A stretch of 64,000 nucleotides of DNA. It comes from Gammaproteobacteria bacterium (lineage in GTDB: Bacteria; Pseudomonadota; Gammaproteobacteria; Pseudomonadales; Cellvibrionaceae). The position numbers and the translations under genes were made by a program. Positions 8,548 through 17,629 of this stretch are shown here, in pieces. Location: positions 310,001 to 374,000 of the forward strand of contig SEBV01000007.1 of the NCBI GenBank assembly GCA_004172865.1, in the 5' to 3' direction. Every line of letters begins with the position of its first letter. Within the stretch, counting starts at the first letter, position 1. Under the pieces are notes generated by a model. It saw only the letters and a program-made list of their open reading frames with translations, was not told where the DNA came from and made no database searches.

Positions 8548-11500
8548 ATGATGCTCTCTGATGTTTCCATTCGGCGCCCGGTATTCGCGTCTGTTATTTC
8601 GCTGTTATTAGTTGCCTTTGGTATTCTCGCGTTTGATCGTTTGTCGCTGCGCGAATATCCCAATATTGATCCGCCTATCGTATCCATCCGCACTAGTTAT
8701 CCTGGTGCTGCTGCGAATATTGTTGAAACCCGTATTACCAAACCGCTGGAAGACCGCATCGCCGGCGTGGAAGGTATTCGCGATATTGAATCCAGCAGTG
8801 AAAACGGCGTATCCAATATCACGGTTATTTTTAATATTGAACATGATATTGAAGCGGCAGCAAATGATATCCGCGATAAAATTTCCGGTGCCGTAGGTTC
8901 GCTTCCTGAAGAAGCAATTGCACCTGAAGTGCAAAAAATAAATTCCGACGATGACGTTATTATTTGGATGAGTTTGGTGGGCGACAATATGTCGGTGCCG
9001 GAATTATCGGATTACGCCAAACGTTACGTGGTCGATAAATTCTCCGCAGTAGAAGGTGTAGCGCGGGTGCGCATCGGCGGTGAACAACGCTATGCCATGC
9101 GCGTGTGGCTCGACCGAAAAAAACTCGCCGCGCACAATTTAACGGTCGACGATGTTGAAAGCGCGTTGCGTGCTGAAAATGTGGAATTACCAGCCGGTAG
9201 CATTGAATCCCAAGAGCGCCAATTCACCGTGCGTATGGCGCGTACCTATCGCACTCAGGAACAGTTTTCACAGTTGGTTGTGAAGTCTGGCGTCGACGGC
9301 CATTTAATTCGTCTTGGCGATGTCGCTATGGTTGAGCGCGGCACCGTTGAAGATCGCAACTTATATCGCGGTAATGGCGTTGCACAGGTTGGTATAGGTA
9401 TTATTAAAACATCGACCGCAAATACGCTGGACGTATCGCACGGCGTGCAGCAACAGCGCGAGCGTATGAATGCGACGCTTCCCAAAACTATGACGATGGA
9501 TGAAAGTTTTAATAGCGCCATTTTTATTGAACGCGCGATTCACGAAGTTTATATCACGCTCATTCTCGCCGTGTTTTTGGTGGTGCTAATTATCTATCTC
9601 TTTCTTGGCAGCTTGCGCGCCATGCTCATTCCCGCCGTTGCAGTTCCGGTTTCAATTATCGCCACCTTTACCGTATTAGCCGCGCTGAATTTTTCGGTGA
9701 ATATGCTGACCTTGCTTGCATTGGTTTTAGCAATTGGTTTAGTTGTGGATGATGCGATTGTGGTACTGGAAAATATTGTTCGCCACATTGAAGAAAAAGG
9801 TAAACCGGTTTTGTTAGCCGCTTACGATGGTGTTCGCGAAGTTGGCTTCGCGGTTATAGCAACCACCATGGTGTTGATTTCAATCTTTATTCCGATTGTA
9901 TTTGTTAAAGGCGACGTCGGGCGATTATTCACCGAGTTTGCAGTAACCATGGCTGCTGCTGTAGGTTTTTCTGCGCTCGTCGCTTTAACGCTTTCGCCGA
10001 TGCTTGCTTCAAAAATTTTGCGCAAAGAAACCAATCACAATAAAGTAGTCACCGCGATTGATACAAAAATGCGTCAGCTTCGCGCCAGCTATAAAAAAGT
10101 GATCGTGAAAGCGCTGAACAAAAAAATTGTAACCGTGCTGGTTTTTGTTGGCATGTTGCTGGTGTGTTTAGGTTTGGCTTTATTTATTCCCAGCGAATAT
10201 GCCCCGCGCGAAGACCGTGGCAATTTTAGTATCGATGTTAACGGGCCGGAAGGCGCAACCTACGATTACATGGAAGGTTATATGGATGAAATTGAAAAAC
10301 GTCTTATGCCTTATGTTGAATCTGGAGAAGTGACACGCTTATTGGTGCGCGCACCGCGTTCGTTCGGAACTTTTGAAAGCTTTAACGGCGGCAATTTAAT
10401 TGTTGCCTTAAGTGATTGGAGTAAACGCCGCAACGCGTTTGTGATTATGGATGAAATGCGTAAGAAATTAGCCGATCTTCCTGGCGTCACCACTTCCATC
10501 GTTATGCGACAGGGTTTTGCGGGCGGTTCATCCAAGCCAGTGCGCTTTGTAATTGGTGGCGGTACTTACGAAGAGCTAGCGCAATGGCGCGATATTTTGT
10601 TAGATAAAATCAACGAAAAAAATCCCGGCCTTACCAATATTGATTGGGATTACAAAGAAACTAAACCGCAAGTTGAAGTAACTGTGGACACCAATCGCGC
10701 CGCAGATTTGGGGATAAGCGTGAGCAATATTGGTCACACACTGGAAACGTTGTTGGGTTCGCGTAAAGTTACTACTTATATCGACCAAGGTGAAGAATAC
10801 GATTTGCTCGTGCAAGGTGAACGAGATGAGCAGCGTACAAAAACCAGCTTGGAAAATATGTATGTTCGTTCAGATCGCAGCGGGCAACTGATTCCGTTGG
10901 CGAGTGTAGTCACGCTCAACGAAGTGGCGGATGCAAGCCGCTTAAATCGCTACAATCGTATACGTACTATTACGCTTGAAGCTGGCTTAACTTCTGATCT
11001 GAGTTTAGGAAAATCTCTCGATTATCTTAATCAGTTAGTGAAAGATTATTTGCCGCCGAATGTGACTGTAGATTATCGCGGTATGTCGCGCGATTTTAAA
11101 AATTCCAGCGGTTCCATGTTCTTCATGTTTGCACTTGGAATTTTAATTACCTATTTGGTATTGGCAGCGCAGTTTGAAAGTTATGTGCATCCTTTTGTCA
11201 TCATGCTCAGCGTACCTTTGGCAATCGCCGGTGGTTTGTTGGGGTTATGGATTACCGGCAGTACCTTAAATTTATATTCGCAAATCGGTTTAATTATGTT
11301 GATCGGCCTTGCGGCGAAAAATGGAATCTTGATTGTGGAATTTACCAATCAGTTGCGTGACCGAGGCGTAGAATTTACCGAAGCATTGCTAGAGGCGTCA
11401 TCAGCGCGTTTACGCCCAATCATTATGACCAGCTTAACGGCGGTGGCAGGTTCAATACCTTTGGTGATTTCATCCGGTGCTGGTTCCGAAACCCGGTTTG

Positions 11501-11664
11501 TAATCGGGGTTGTGGTTATATCCGGCGTTATTGTCGCTACCTTCTTTACGCTATTTATTGTGCCGGTTGCTTACAGCATATTGGCAAAAAATACCGGCTC
11601 GCCAGAAGCCGTCGGTAAAAATCTTGATCTGGAAATTGCAAACTTTAAATCTGTAGATGATTAA
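8548..11664 (+). CDS. RND efflux transporter permease (HAE-1 family)
   Basis: This inner-membrane proton-driven pump has 1038 aa, the family's usual size. The N-terminus (SDVSIRRPVFASVIS) is typical of AcrB/MexB-like proteins. It has 12 expected transmembrane helices in two repeats and two large periplasmic loops. TM4 carries the proton-relay pair in GLVVDDAIVVLENI, and the second half has GLAAKNGILIVEF. Two adjacent ATGs (8548 and 8551) could each start the protein. A strong terminator directly after the gene closes the adaptor-pump operon. Confidence 0.94.
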   Translation: MMLSDVSIRRPVFASVISLLLVAFGILAFDRLSLREYPNIDPPIVSIRTSYPGAAANIVETRITKPLEDRIAGVEGIRDIESSSENGVSNITVIFNIEHDIEAAANDIRDKISGAVGSLPEEAIAPEVQKINSDDDVIIWMSLVGDNMSVPELSDYAKRYVVDKFSAVEGVARVRIGGEQRYAMRVWLDRKKLAAHNLTVDDVESALRAENVELPAGSIESQERQFTVRMARTYRTQEQFSQLVVKSGVDGHLIRLGDVAMVERGTVEDRNLYRGNGVAQVGIGIIKTSTANTLDVSHGVQQQRERMNATLPKTMTMDESFNSAIFIERAIHEVYITLILAVFLVVLIIYLFLGSLRAMLIPAVAVPVSIIATFTVLAALNFSVNMLTLLALVLAIGLVVDDAIVVLENIVRHIEEKGKPVLLAAYDGVREVGFAVIATTMVLISIFIPIVFVKGDVGRLFTEFAVTMAAAVGFSALVALTLSPMLASKILRKETNHNKVVTAIDTKMRQLRASYKKVIVKALNKKIVTVLVFVGMLLVCLGLALFIPSEYAPREDRGNFSIDVNGPEGATYDYMEGYMDEIEKRLMPYVESGEVTRLLVRAPRSFGTFESFNGGNLIVALSDWSKRRNAFVIMDEMRKKLADLPGVTTSIVMRQGFAGGSSKPVRFVIGGGTYEELAQWRDILLDKINEKNPGLTNIDWDYKETKPQVEVTVDTNRAADLGISVSNIGHTLETLLGSRKVTTYIDQGEEYDLLVQGERDEQRTKTSLENMYVRSDRSGQLIPLASVVTLNEVADASRLNRYNRIRTITLEAGLTSDLSLGKSLDYLNQLVKDYLPPNVTVDYRGMSRDFKNSSGSMFFMFALGILITYLVLAAQFESYVHPFVIMLSVPLAIAGGLLGLWITGSTLNLYSQIGLIMLIGLAAKNGILIVEFTNQLRDRGVEFTEALLEASSARLRPIIMTSLTAVAGSIPLVISSGAGSETRFVIGVVVISGVIVATFFTLFIVPVAYSILAKNTGSPEAVGKNLDLEIANFKSVDD

Positions 11665-11666
11665 TA

Positions 11667-11702
11667 AAAAACGGCGAGCAATTAAAATTGCTCGCCGTTT
11701 TT
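11667..11702 (+). terminator. Strong terminator after the RND operon
   Basis: A 13-bp perfect stem (11671-11683 with 11686-11698) is flanked by an A-run and a T-run. It lies between the convergent RND pump and proS genes, so it may act in both directions. Confidence 0.9.
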
Positions 11703-11772
11703 AAATCTCTTTCAGCTGTTTTAATCCCTTCTTCTATTTATCCATTTGCTGCAGTCAGATCAATTTAATGGA

Positions 11773-13500
11773 TTAGATTTTAATTCGCGCTTTCAAGAAC
11801 TCTACGATGTCTGCAGCAGGGATTTCTTGCTTCTCCGCATCGCGCCTACCTTTGTATTCGATATTGCCAGCTTCCAAACCGCGATCACCGATAACGATAC
11901 GGTGTGGAATACCAATCAAATCAGTATTCGCAAGCTGTACACCGAGACGAACCTTTTCGTCATCCATGAACAAAACATCAATGCCGGCCGCTTGAAGTTG
12001 CGTATAAATTTCTTCAGCTTTGTTGGCGACAGCTTCTGACTTATTCATATTGATTGGCACAATCGCAACGTGAAAAGGTGCAATTGAATCGGTCCAAATA
12101 ATTCCATTTTCATCAAAGTTTTGTTCGATGGCGGCGGCAACAACACGAGTAACGCCAATACCATAGCAACCCATGATCATGGTTTTTTCTTTACCATTTT
12201 CATCCAGCACACGTGCCTTGAGCGCTTCAGAATATTTAGTTCCGAGTTGGAAAATATGGCCAACTTCAATGCCGCGTTTAATTTCCAATGTACCTTTACC
12301 GCAAGGGCTCGGGTCACCGGCAACTACGTTGCGAATATCGGCAACCACGGTAACTTGTGCATCGCGCCCCCAGTTAACGCCGGTGAGATGGAAACCATCT
12401 TTATTCGCACCGCACACAAAATCAGCAACATGCGCTGCAGCGTGGTCGACAATGACAGAAATTTTCAAACCAACAGGGCCGATAGATCCAACACTTACTC
12501 CGAGTTCCGCTTTAATTCGCGCTTCCGGTGCGAAAGTCAACGGAGCTGCAATACCAGCTAATTTTTCCGCTTTAATATCATTCAGCTCGTGATCGCCACG
12601 AATGACTAGTGCGATTAACGGTTGGGTTTTATCTTCACGAACTTCACCAAGCACGATTAAGGTCTTCAGCGTTTGCGCAGGTGCAACTTTTAAAAATGCG
12701 GAAACTTCTTCAATAGTGTGCGCACCAGGTGTTGCAACTTCTTGCAGCGATTGTTGTGGAGCAGGGCGAGAGCCTGTTGGTGCCAAGGCTTCGGCTTTTT
12801 CAGTGTTGGCCGCGTAATCGCTGCCATTGCTGAATACAATCGCATCTTCGCCGCTTTCGGCTAACACGTGAAATTCGTGCGAGAATGCGCCGCCAATTGA
12901 ACCTGTATCCGCCAGCACTGGGCGAAAACCCAAACCTAAACGCGTAAAAATATTGCAGTAAGTTTGGTGCATTACATCGTAAGTTTCTTGTAATGATTCG
13001 GTGCTGCTGTGGAATGAGTAAGCATCTTTCATGATGAATTCACGTGAGCGCATTACGCCAAAACGTGGGCGCACTTCATCGCGAAATTTGGTTTGAATTT
13101 GGTAGAAATTTGCAGGCAATTGTTTGTAGCTGTTAATTTCGCCGCGAATTAAATCGGTGATCACTTCTTCATGCGTTGGGCCAAGGCAAAAACCGCGATT
13201 ATGGCGATCAGTAATGCGCAATAATTCAGGGCCATATTGCTGCCAGCGACCAGACTCTTCCCATAATTCGGCAGGTTGTACTACCGGCATCAATACCTCT
13301 TGCGCGCCGGATTTATCCATTTCGCTGCGTACAATATTTTCTACTTTGCGCAACACACGCAAGCCCAGCGGCAACCAGGTGTAAAGGCCCGATGCAAGTT
13401 TGCGGATCATGCCCGCACGTAACATAAGCTGGTGGCTGATGACTTCTGCATCGGCTGGTGTTTCTTTCAGGGTTGCAATTAAAAATCGGCTGGAACGCAT
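11773..13500 (-). CDS. proS: Prolyl-tRNA synthetase (bacterial type with editing domain)
   Basis: This class II synthetase charges tRNA-Pro. The 575-aa product matches the bacterial long form. Motifs 1 and 2 lie in the first 170 residues ([41 protein letters not shown]). A YbaK-like editing insertion spans about 225-405, then motif 3 ([17 protein letters not shown]) and the anticodon-binding domain. The segment [18 protein letters not shown] near residue 520 differs from the usual DDRxERPGVxFADxELIG, but the frame is intact. It is transcribed alone, divergent from the HIT gene. Confidence 0.97.
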   Translation of the reverse strand: MRSSRFLIATLKETPADAEVISHQLMLRAGMIRKLASGLYTWLPLGLRVLRKVENIVRSEMDKSGAQEVLMPVVQPAELWEESGRWQQYGPELLRITDRHNRGFCLGPTHEEVITDLIRGEINSYKQLPANFYQIQTKFRDEVRPRFGVMRSREFIMKDAYSFHSSTESLQETYDVMHQTYCNIFTRLGLGFRPVLADTGSIGGAFSHEFHVLAESGEDAIVFSNGSDYAANTEKAEALAPTGSRPAPQQSLQEVATPGAHTIEEVSAFLKVAPAQTLKTLIVLGEVREDKTQPLIALVIRGDHELNDIKAEKLAGIAAPLTFAPEARIKAELGVSVGSIGPVGLKISVIVDHAAAHVADFVCGANKDGFHLTGVNWGRDAQVTVVADIRNVVAGDPSPCGKGTLEIKRGIEVGHIFQLGTKYSEALKARVLDENGKEKTMIMGCYGIGVTRVVAAAIEQNFDENGIIWTDSIAPFHVAIVPINMNKSEAVANKAEEIYTQLQAAGIDVLFMDDEKVRLGVQLANTDLIGIPHRIVIGDRGLEAGNIEYKGRRDAEKQEIPAADIVEFLKARIKI

Positions 13501-13673
13501 AGATAGTCTTCTTCGTAAAATGTCTATAATGGGAGCGATAAAGGCGCTTATTCTACGGTGCTGCGAGCGATAGGTACAGACGCCATCACGTCAATCGTTT
13601 CAGGTTTCGCTTGCTCCGTGCGCATTTTCGCGGCAACGTCAGCGATTTATAAATTGTGTAAAAGGGTTTAACT

Positions 13674-14096
13674 ATGTTTCAGCTTCATCCGCGTTTGGCA
13701 GAAGATTCAATTGTGATTGGCCGTTTCGATTTATCACTACTTTTACTTAGCAAAGACGCCAATTATCCCTGGTGTATTCTGGTGCCCCAAGTGGAAGATA
13801 TTTTTGAAATTCATCATTTGAGCGACGCCGAACAATTTCAGTTTATCCGCGAAAGCAGTCGTCTATCTGAGGTGATGACCAGCTTATTTGATGCTCACAA
13901 AATGAATGTCGCCGCGCTTGGCAATGTGGTGCGTCAATTACATATCCATCACATAGCGCGTTTTGAAGAAGATGTTGCTTGGCCGCAACCGATTTGGGGC
14001 AAAGCACCCACTAAAATCTACACTCACGATGAATTGGCAGAGCGGATCAAGCGCATACAGAATGCATTGGTTGGCGAAGGTTTCACTACTGTTTAA
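13674..14096 (+). CDS. HIT-domain protein (nucleotide hydrolase-like)
   Basis: This 140-aa protein belongs to the histidine triad superfamily, whose members hydrolyse or transfer nucleoside phosphates such as Ap4A. The triad region reads QLHIHHIARFEEDVAWPQPIWG. It has the first two triad histidines but an isoleucine where a third would be; this is common in this proteobacterial subgroup (QLHVHVIAR). The N-terminal segment WCILVPQVEDIFEIHHL is typical. An AAAAGGG element precedes ATG 13674. The exact substrate is unknown. Confidence 0.85.
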   Translation: MFQLHPRLAEDSIVIGRFDLSLLLLSKDANYPWCILVPQVEDIFEIHHLSDAEQFQFIRESSRLSEVMTSLFDAHKMNVAALGNVVRQLHIHHIARFEEDVAWPQPIWGKAPTKIYTHDELAERIKRIQNALVGEGFTTV

Positions 14097-14130
14097 TGGG
14101 TTTAGCGAGAGAACATTTGGAATTTAGTTT

Positions 14131-14169
14131 ATAGATGCATGAGAAAATAAATTTTTATCATGCATCTAT
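14131..14169. repeat. 12-bp inverted repeat between convergent genes
   Basis: The arms at 14131-14142 and 14158-14169 are perfect complements separated by 15 AT-rich bases. There is no T-run on either side, so this is a weak terminator candidate. It could be a processing hairpin or an operator. Confidence 0.5.
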
Positions 14170-14200
14170 GAAATGTCCGCGTAAGTTTTTATAAATATTT

Positions 14201-15730
14201 TTAATCGATCATCTCTTTAAGTGCAAAATCCAATGCGGCTTTGTCAGGCAATGTTGTTGCAGCGGGTTTTTCATTCAGCAACATTATCTGACTCGTAGTT
14301 GGTTCATATTCCGGCCAATAGGGCAGGCTATCCTGATTTGGATTACCAGCTTTCGCGAAGTTTACCCAGTAGCTTGATGTGACATCTGCCAAGGTTTGGT
14401 CAACAGGTTCAAATGGACGATTCAGGAATTTAAGGTTATTAAATACGTAACCAACCTCAGCAGTATGAAATGCGCCATATCTAGCAAATGGGGGCGAGGC
14501 AGGCACTCTACGTGCAAAGCGATACACATAGACTTTGGACTTTTTCTTCGCACTCTGCACATTTGCCCAGCGGTAACTCGCTCCACCGAAAGTGATATCT
14601 CTGGATACGCGTATTTGCGATCTCTCAGCTTCAGCATCGGTATTTGCCGGGTAAAATTTTAAAAATTCATTGGCCTTATCGCCATATTGTCTTTTTGCTC
14701 CCGCAATATAATCCGTAGCATTTTGAAAGCTATCTACGAAAGCATCGTCTTCATTCCAGCCTGACAGTAGCGGCACCTGATTTTCTTTATTAGCGGCAAA
14801 AATATCAGCAACACTTTGCGGTAAAAAATAGCCGTCGATGATGGGACGAAAATTATTTTGTTTTAGTAGCGTATCAGCAGATAATTCTCTTAAATCCGCA
14901 AGCGTTTTTGCCTGCAACAAATCCGCTGTTTTAAAACCTCGTTGTTCAGCTTGTGCGAGAGAAACTATATTTTTTGAAGTGGAAATTATACTTGCGCCAC
15001 TTTCGGCAATTGCTTTTGCAAACAGCCCTTTTGTATGCGGCGATGCCACCAAATAATTAACACTAAATGCACCAGCGGATTGCCCGGCAATGGTGACATT
15101 TTTAGGATCGCCGCCAAAGGCTGCGATATTATTTTGCACCCAGGTTAATGCCGCCGCCTGATCCATCAATCCGTAATTACCTGATGTATGGTTCGGGGAT
15201 TCGCGTGTTAATTCAGGGTGCGAAAAAAATCCAAATATCCCAACGCGATAAGCGATACTCACCAGAATCACGCCTTTTTTAGCTAGAGCTTCGCCGTCAT
15301 AAATAGGCACGTTGGTTCCTCCAGACACGTAGCCGCCACCGTAGATCCAGACAATAACCGGTCTTTTTTCGATGGCGGACTTTGCTGCAGTCCATACATT
15401 TAAATACAGGCAATCCTCGCTTAGCGGTTCATCCTTAATTAAAAACTCGCGGGTGTAGACACCAAATTCATTAGGTATAGCTTGCATGGGGCTAGGTGCA
15501 AAAGCGGTGGTTTGTTTAATGCCTTGCCACGGCTTTACGGGTTGTGGCGCTTTCCAGCGCAAATCTCCAATGGGTGGCGCTGCGAAGGGAATGCCTTTAA
15601 AAATATGTACTGACTTATCGTCGCTGAGGCTTCCAGAAATTTGACCTGAGTTTGTTTTAACAACCCCTATATCGGCGTGAACGTAATGAACATTTAACAG
15701 CATGGTTATGAAGATTAGGATGCGTTTCAT
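14201..15730 (-). CDS. Secreted type-B carboxylesterase
   Basis: This alpha/beta-hydrolase of the carboxylesterase/para-nitrobenzyl esterase family cleaves carboxylic esters. The 509-aa product starts with a signal peptide (basic start, hydrophobic core, cleavage after VHADI region), so it is probably periplasmic or exported. The nucleophile elbow reads TIAGQSAGAFS, with GQSAG in place of the commoner GESAG. The family segment EDCLYLNVW is present, the acid is likely in GWNEDDAF, and the histidine lies in GAFHTAEVGYVF. It stands alone behind the HU gene, separated by a terminator. The natural substrate cannot be assigned. Confidence 0.88.
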   Translation of the reverse strand: MKRILIFITMLLNVHYVHADIGVVKTNSGQISGSLSDDKSVHIFKGIPFAAPPIGDLRWKAPQPVKPWQGIKQTTAFAPSPMQAIPNEFGVYTREFLIKDEPLSEDCLYLNVWTAAKSAIEKRPVIVWIYGGGYVSGGTNVPIYDGEALAKKGVILVSIAYRVGIFGFFSHPELTRESPNHTSGNYGLMDQAAALTWVQNNIAAFGGDPKNVTIAGQSAGAFSVNYLVASPHTKGLFAKAIAESGASIISTSKNIVSLAQAEQRGFKTADLLQAKTLADLRELSADTLLKQNNFRPIIDGYFLPQSVADIFAANKENQVPLLSGWNEDDAFVDSFQNATDYIAGAKRQYGDKANEFLKFYPANTDAEAERSQIRVSRDITFGGASYRWANVQSAKKKSKVYVYRFARRVPASPPFARYGAFHTAEVGYVFNNLKFLNRPFEPVDQTLADVTSSYWVNFAKAGNPNQDSLPYWPEYEPTTSQIMLLNEKPAATTLPDKAALDFALKEMID

Positions 15731-15790
15731 ATTATGGTCTTCTGCCTAGTTGTTCATTGAAAATTTAAAACTAGTGTATTTTTGTGTATA

Positions 15791-15816
15791 AAAAAACCCC
15801 GCAGTGCGGGGTTTTT
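15791..15816 (-). terminator. Terminator of the HU-like gene
   Basis: An 11-bp stem (15792-15802 with 15806-15816) has a 3-base loop and A/T runs on both sides. It lies just after the stop of the HU gene on the minus strand and could work in both directions. Confidence 0.88.
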
Positions 15817-15838
15817 ATGATGAAAGATTTATTCGCAA

Positions 15839-16378
15839 TTAAAGCGCGAATTCTTTCAATTTTTTCAGCGGACGTACTTTAACTGAAGTACTAGCTGGTT
15901 TAGCTTTGAAGGTAACTTCTTCACCGGTGAATGGGTTGATACCTTTACGTGCTTTAGTAGCAGGCTTTTTAACAGTAGTGATTTTCAACAGGCCTGGCAA
16001 AACGAATTCGCCAATACCTTTCTTTTTAACATGGCCTTCAATAACGTTGGTCAATTCATCTAACACGGCTTGAACTTGTTTTTTGCTCAACTCGGTTGCA
16101 TCAGCAATTTGTTGCAAAATTTGAGTTTTGTTTTGACGTTCTGCGACAGGTTTTACAACAGCAGGAGCAGCAGCTTTAGCTACAGGTGCTTTCTTCGCCG
16201 GAGCGGCTTTAGCCGGAGCCTTTGGCGCAGCAGCTTTAGCAGCAGGTGCTTTTTTCGCCGGAGCAGCTTTAACCGCAGCCTTCGGTGCAGCAACTTTAGC
16301 AGCAGGTTTTGCAGCGGCAGCTTTAGGAGCAGCTTTGGCGGCAGCTGGTTTAGCAGCAGGAGTTTTTTTGGCAACCAT
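15839..16378 (-). CDS. HU-family histone-like DNA-binding protein with Ala/Lys/Pro tail
   Basis: This nucleoid protein has a disordered basic tail. Residues 1-80 are nearly all Ala, Lys and Pro, with a 20-residue tandem repeat. The remaining ~95 residues form an HU-like fold (KTQILQQIADATELSKKQV; GEFVLPGLLKITTVKKPATK; KGINPFTGEEVTFKAKPAS). This arrangement is widespread in gamma- and betaproteobacteria; the tail resembles eukaryotic H1 in composition only. GGATTCC-like sequence complementary to a ribosome binding site precedes the ATG at 16378. Confidence 0.92.
   Translation of the reverse strand: MVAKKTPAAKPAAAKAAPKAAAAKPAAKVAAPKAAVKAAPAKKAPAAKAAAPKAPAKAAPAKKAPVAKAAAPAVVKPVAERQNKTQILQQIADATELSKKQVQAVLDELTNVIEGHVKKKGIGEFVLPGLLKITTVKKPATKARKGINPFTGEEVTFKAKPASTSVKVRPLKKLKEFAL
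16171..16300. repeat. 60-bp tandem repeat coding for the HU tail
   Basis: Two adjacent 60-base units (16171-16230 and 16231-16290) and the start of a third are near-identical. Each codes for 20 residues of the Ala/Lys/Pro tail, so copy number could vary without shifting the frame. Confidence 0.85.
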
Positions 16379-16657
16379 GGTGGATTCCTTTATCGTAGAT
16401 GATCATGTAGATGTGTTTATTCTGTCAGCAAGCTGCGCAATCAGTTGATTAAAATAATCTCAGACTCGCTAAAAAACCCCTGTTTTTCAAGGCTCAAAAT
16501 ACCCGTCACAAGGATTGGAGCTATATATAAAGGATAAAAAAGGAATCAGCAACCTAAAACTACGCTATTTCCCGAAGAAAAGTGCAAATTTACATTTTGT
16601 GTGAGCTTGGCAACGCTAATTCCGATAATGAAGGCCGCGCGACCCTTGTGCAGTGCT

Positions 16658-17158
16658 TTAAATGTTTAATATTTGTAATTCGGGTTCTGCTTCGCCGTAT
16701 TGCCAAATGTAATTGAAGGTGTCACTTAAACGTTTTACTTCTACGGCCGCATCATAATTTGCAAAGCCTTTGTAAAACGCATCATCATTTTTGTAGAGCA
16801 GGGCATTGGTGTCGCAAAGCATAAAACCCATGTCGGTATTGTCTGGCTCAACAGTGAGTTTACGTAACAGAATTTTGCTCGACAGGCGTTGATGTAATTT
16901 GCCGAGTTTATGGCCACTCTCAACCAAGTGCTTGGTGTCTTTAACCAATATTTGGACTTGTGCATTGCGACTGCTGCGGGCAAAGCTTGATATGGCTTCT
17001 ACAAACTCATCGCGTGCATAAATGGCTGCATCAAGACCGTGACTTAAAATAGCGATACTGCGACGCGACCGGGTTACTAATTTTAGTGTGTGCGACTGAA
17101 AGTCGCTCAATGAATCTATTAAAAATAAATCAGGGCTGACTGATGACACTTCGCTCAT
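16658..17158 (-). CDS. Hypothetical protein, PLD-like (DUF7931-type)
   Basis: This 166-aa soluble protein has no signal peptide or membrane segment. The fold hints at a degenerate phospholipase-D-like domain (SRRSIAILSHGLDAAIYARDEFVEAIS; NAQVQILVKDTKHLVESGHKL), but no HxK catalytic motif is visible. I believe it matches the family named DUF7931; this comes from memory and was not searched. It starts 3 bases after the GNAT gene stops, so the two are in one transcript behind roxA. Confidence 0.7.
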   Translation of the reverse strand: MSEVSSVSPDLFLIDSLSDFQSHTLKLVTRSRRSIAILSHGLDAAIYARDEFVEAISSFARSSRNAQVQILVKDTKHLVESGHKLGKLHQRLSSKILLRKLTVEPDNTDMGFMLCDTNALLYKNDDAFYKGFANYDAAVEVKRLSDTFNYIWQYGEAEPELQILNI

Positions 17159-17161
17159 AAT

Positions 17162-17629
17162 TTACTCCTTATCTTCATACCACATTTCAATGTGCGGAAT
17201 TCCCGCATCCATAAAAACGTTGCCATGCGCTATAAAATTCAAATGTTCATAAAATGCTATGCGACTTGTTTGCGCGTGTAAATAGACTTTGTAGTCAGGA
17301 TGTTCTTTTACAGACCACTCCAAAATAAATTGCATTAATCGGCGGCCAATCCCCGCTTGGCGATATTCAGTAAGCACCGCAACGCGGCCAACGTGAAGCA
17401 GCTTGTTTTCCAGTAAAACACGCGCGCAAGCCACGGCTTCACCTTGTGCATTAACAACCAGAAAATGCATGGCGGTTTCATCTTTATCGTCCCATTCATC
17501 GGCAATTGGAACTTGTTGTTCTTGAATAAAAACAATATCGCGAATCTTTCGTAAAGATTCGCGATGGGCTTGCCAATCTGCTGCAATAATTGAATAGGTC
17601 ATATTTTTTTTAGCGATGAAGTTACTCAT
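17162..17629 (-). CDS. GNAT-family N-acetyltransferase
   Basis: This acetyl-CoA-dependent acyltransferase is of unknown substrate. The 155-aa frame has the acetyl-CoA loop in YRQAGIGRRLMQFILEW (the Q/RxxGxG/A motif) and the strand before it (HVGRVAVLTE). The ATG at 17629 overlaps the roxA stop by 8 bases. A second ATG at 17602 (MTYSIIAADW) aligns better with family N-termini. Neither has a clear Shine-Dalgarno, so coupling to roxA translation is plausible. Confidence 0.85.
   Translation of the reverse strand: MSNFIAKKNMTYSIIAADWQAHRESLRKIRDIVFIQEQQVPIADEWDDKDETAMHFLVVNAQGEAVACARVLLENKLLHVGRVAVLTEYRQAGIGRRLMQFILEWSVKEHPDYKVYLHAQTSRIAFYEHLNFIAHGNVFMDAGIPHIEMWYEDKE

Noticed and set aside
12121-12592. 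Two long plus-strand frames inside proS
   Set aside because: They lie opposite the conserved editing domain of ProRS and have no homology I recognise.
13674-14096. HIT protein as inactive because the third triad His is missing
   Set aside because: The same HxHx(V/I) form is usual in this proteobacterial subgroup, so it is not a sign of decay.
16171-16300. Regular repeats resembling a CRISPR array
   Set aside because: Units are contiguous, 60 bases, without unique spacers, and encode a low-complexity protein tail.
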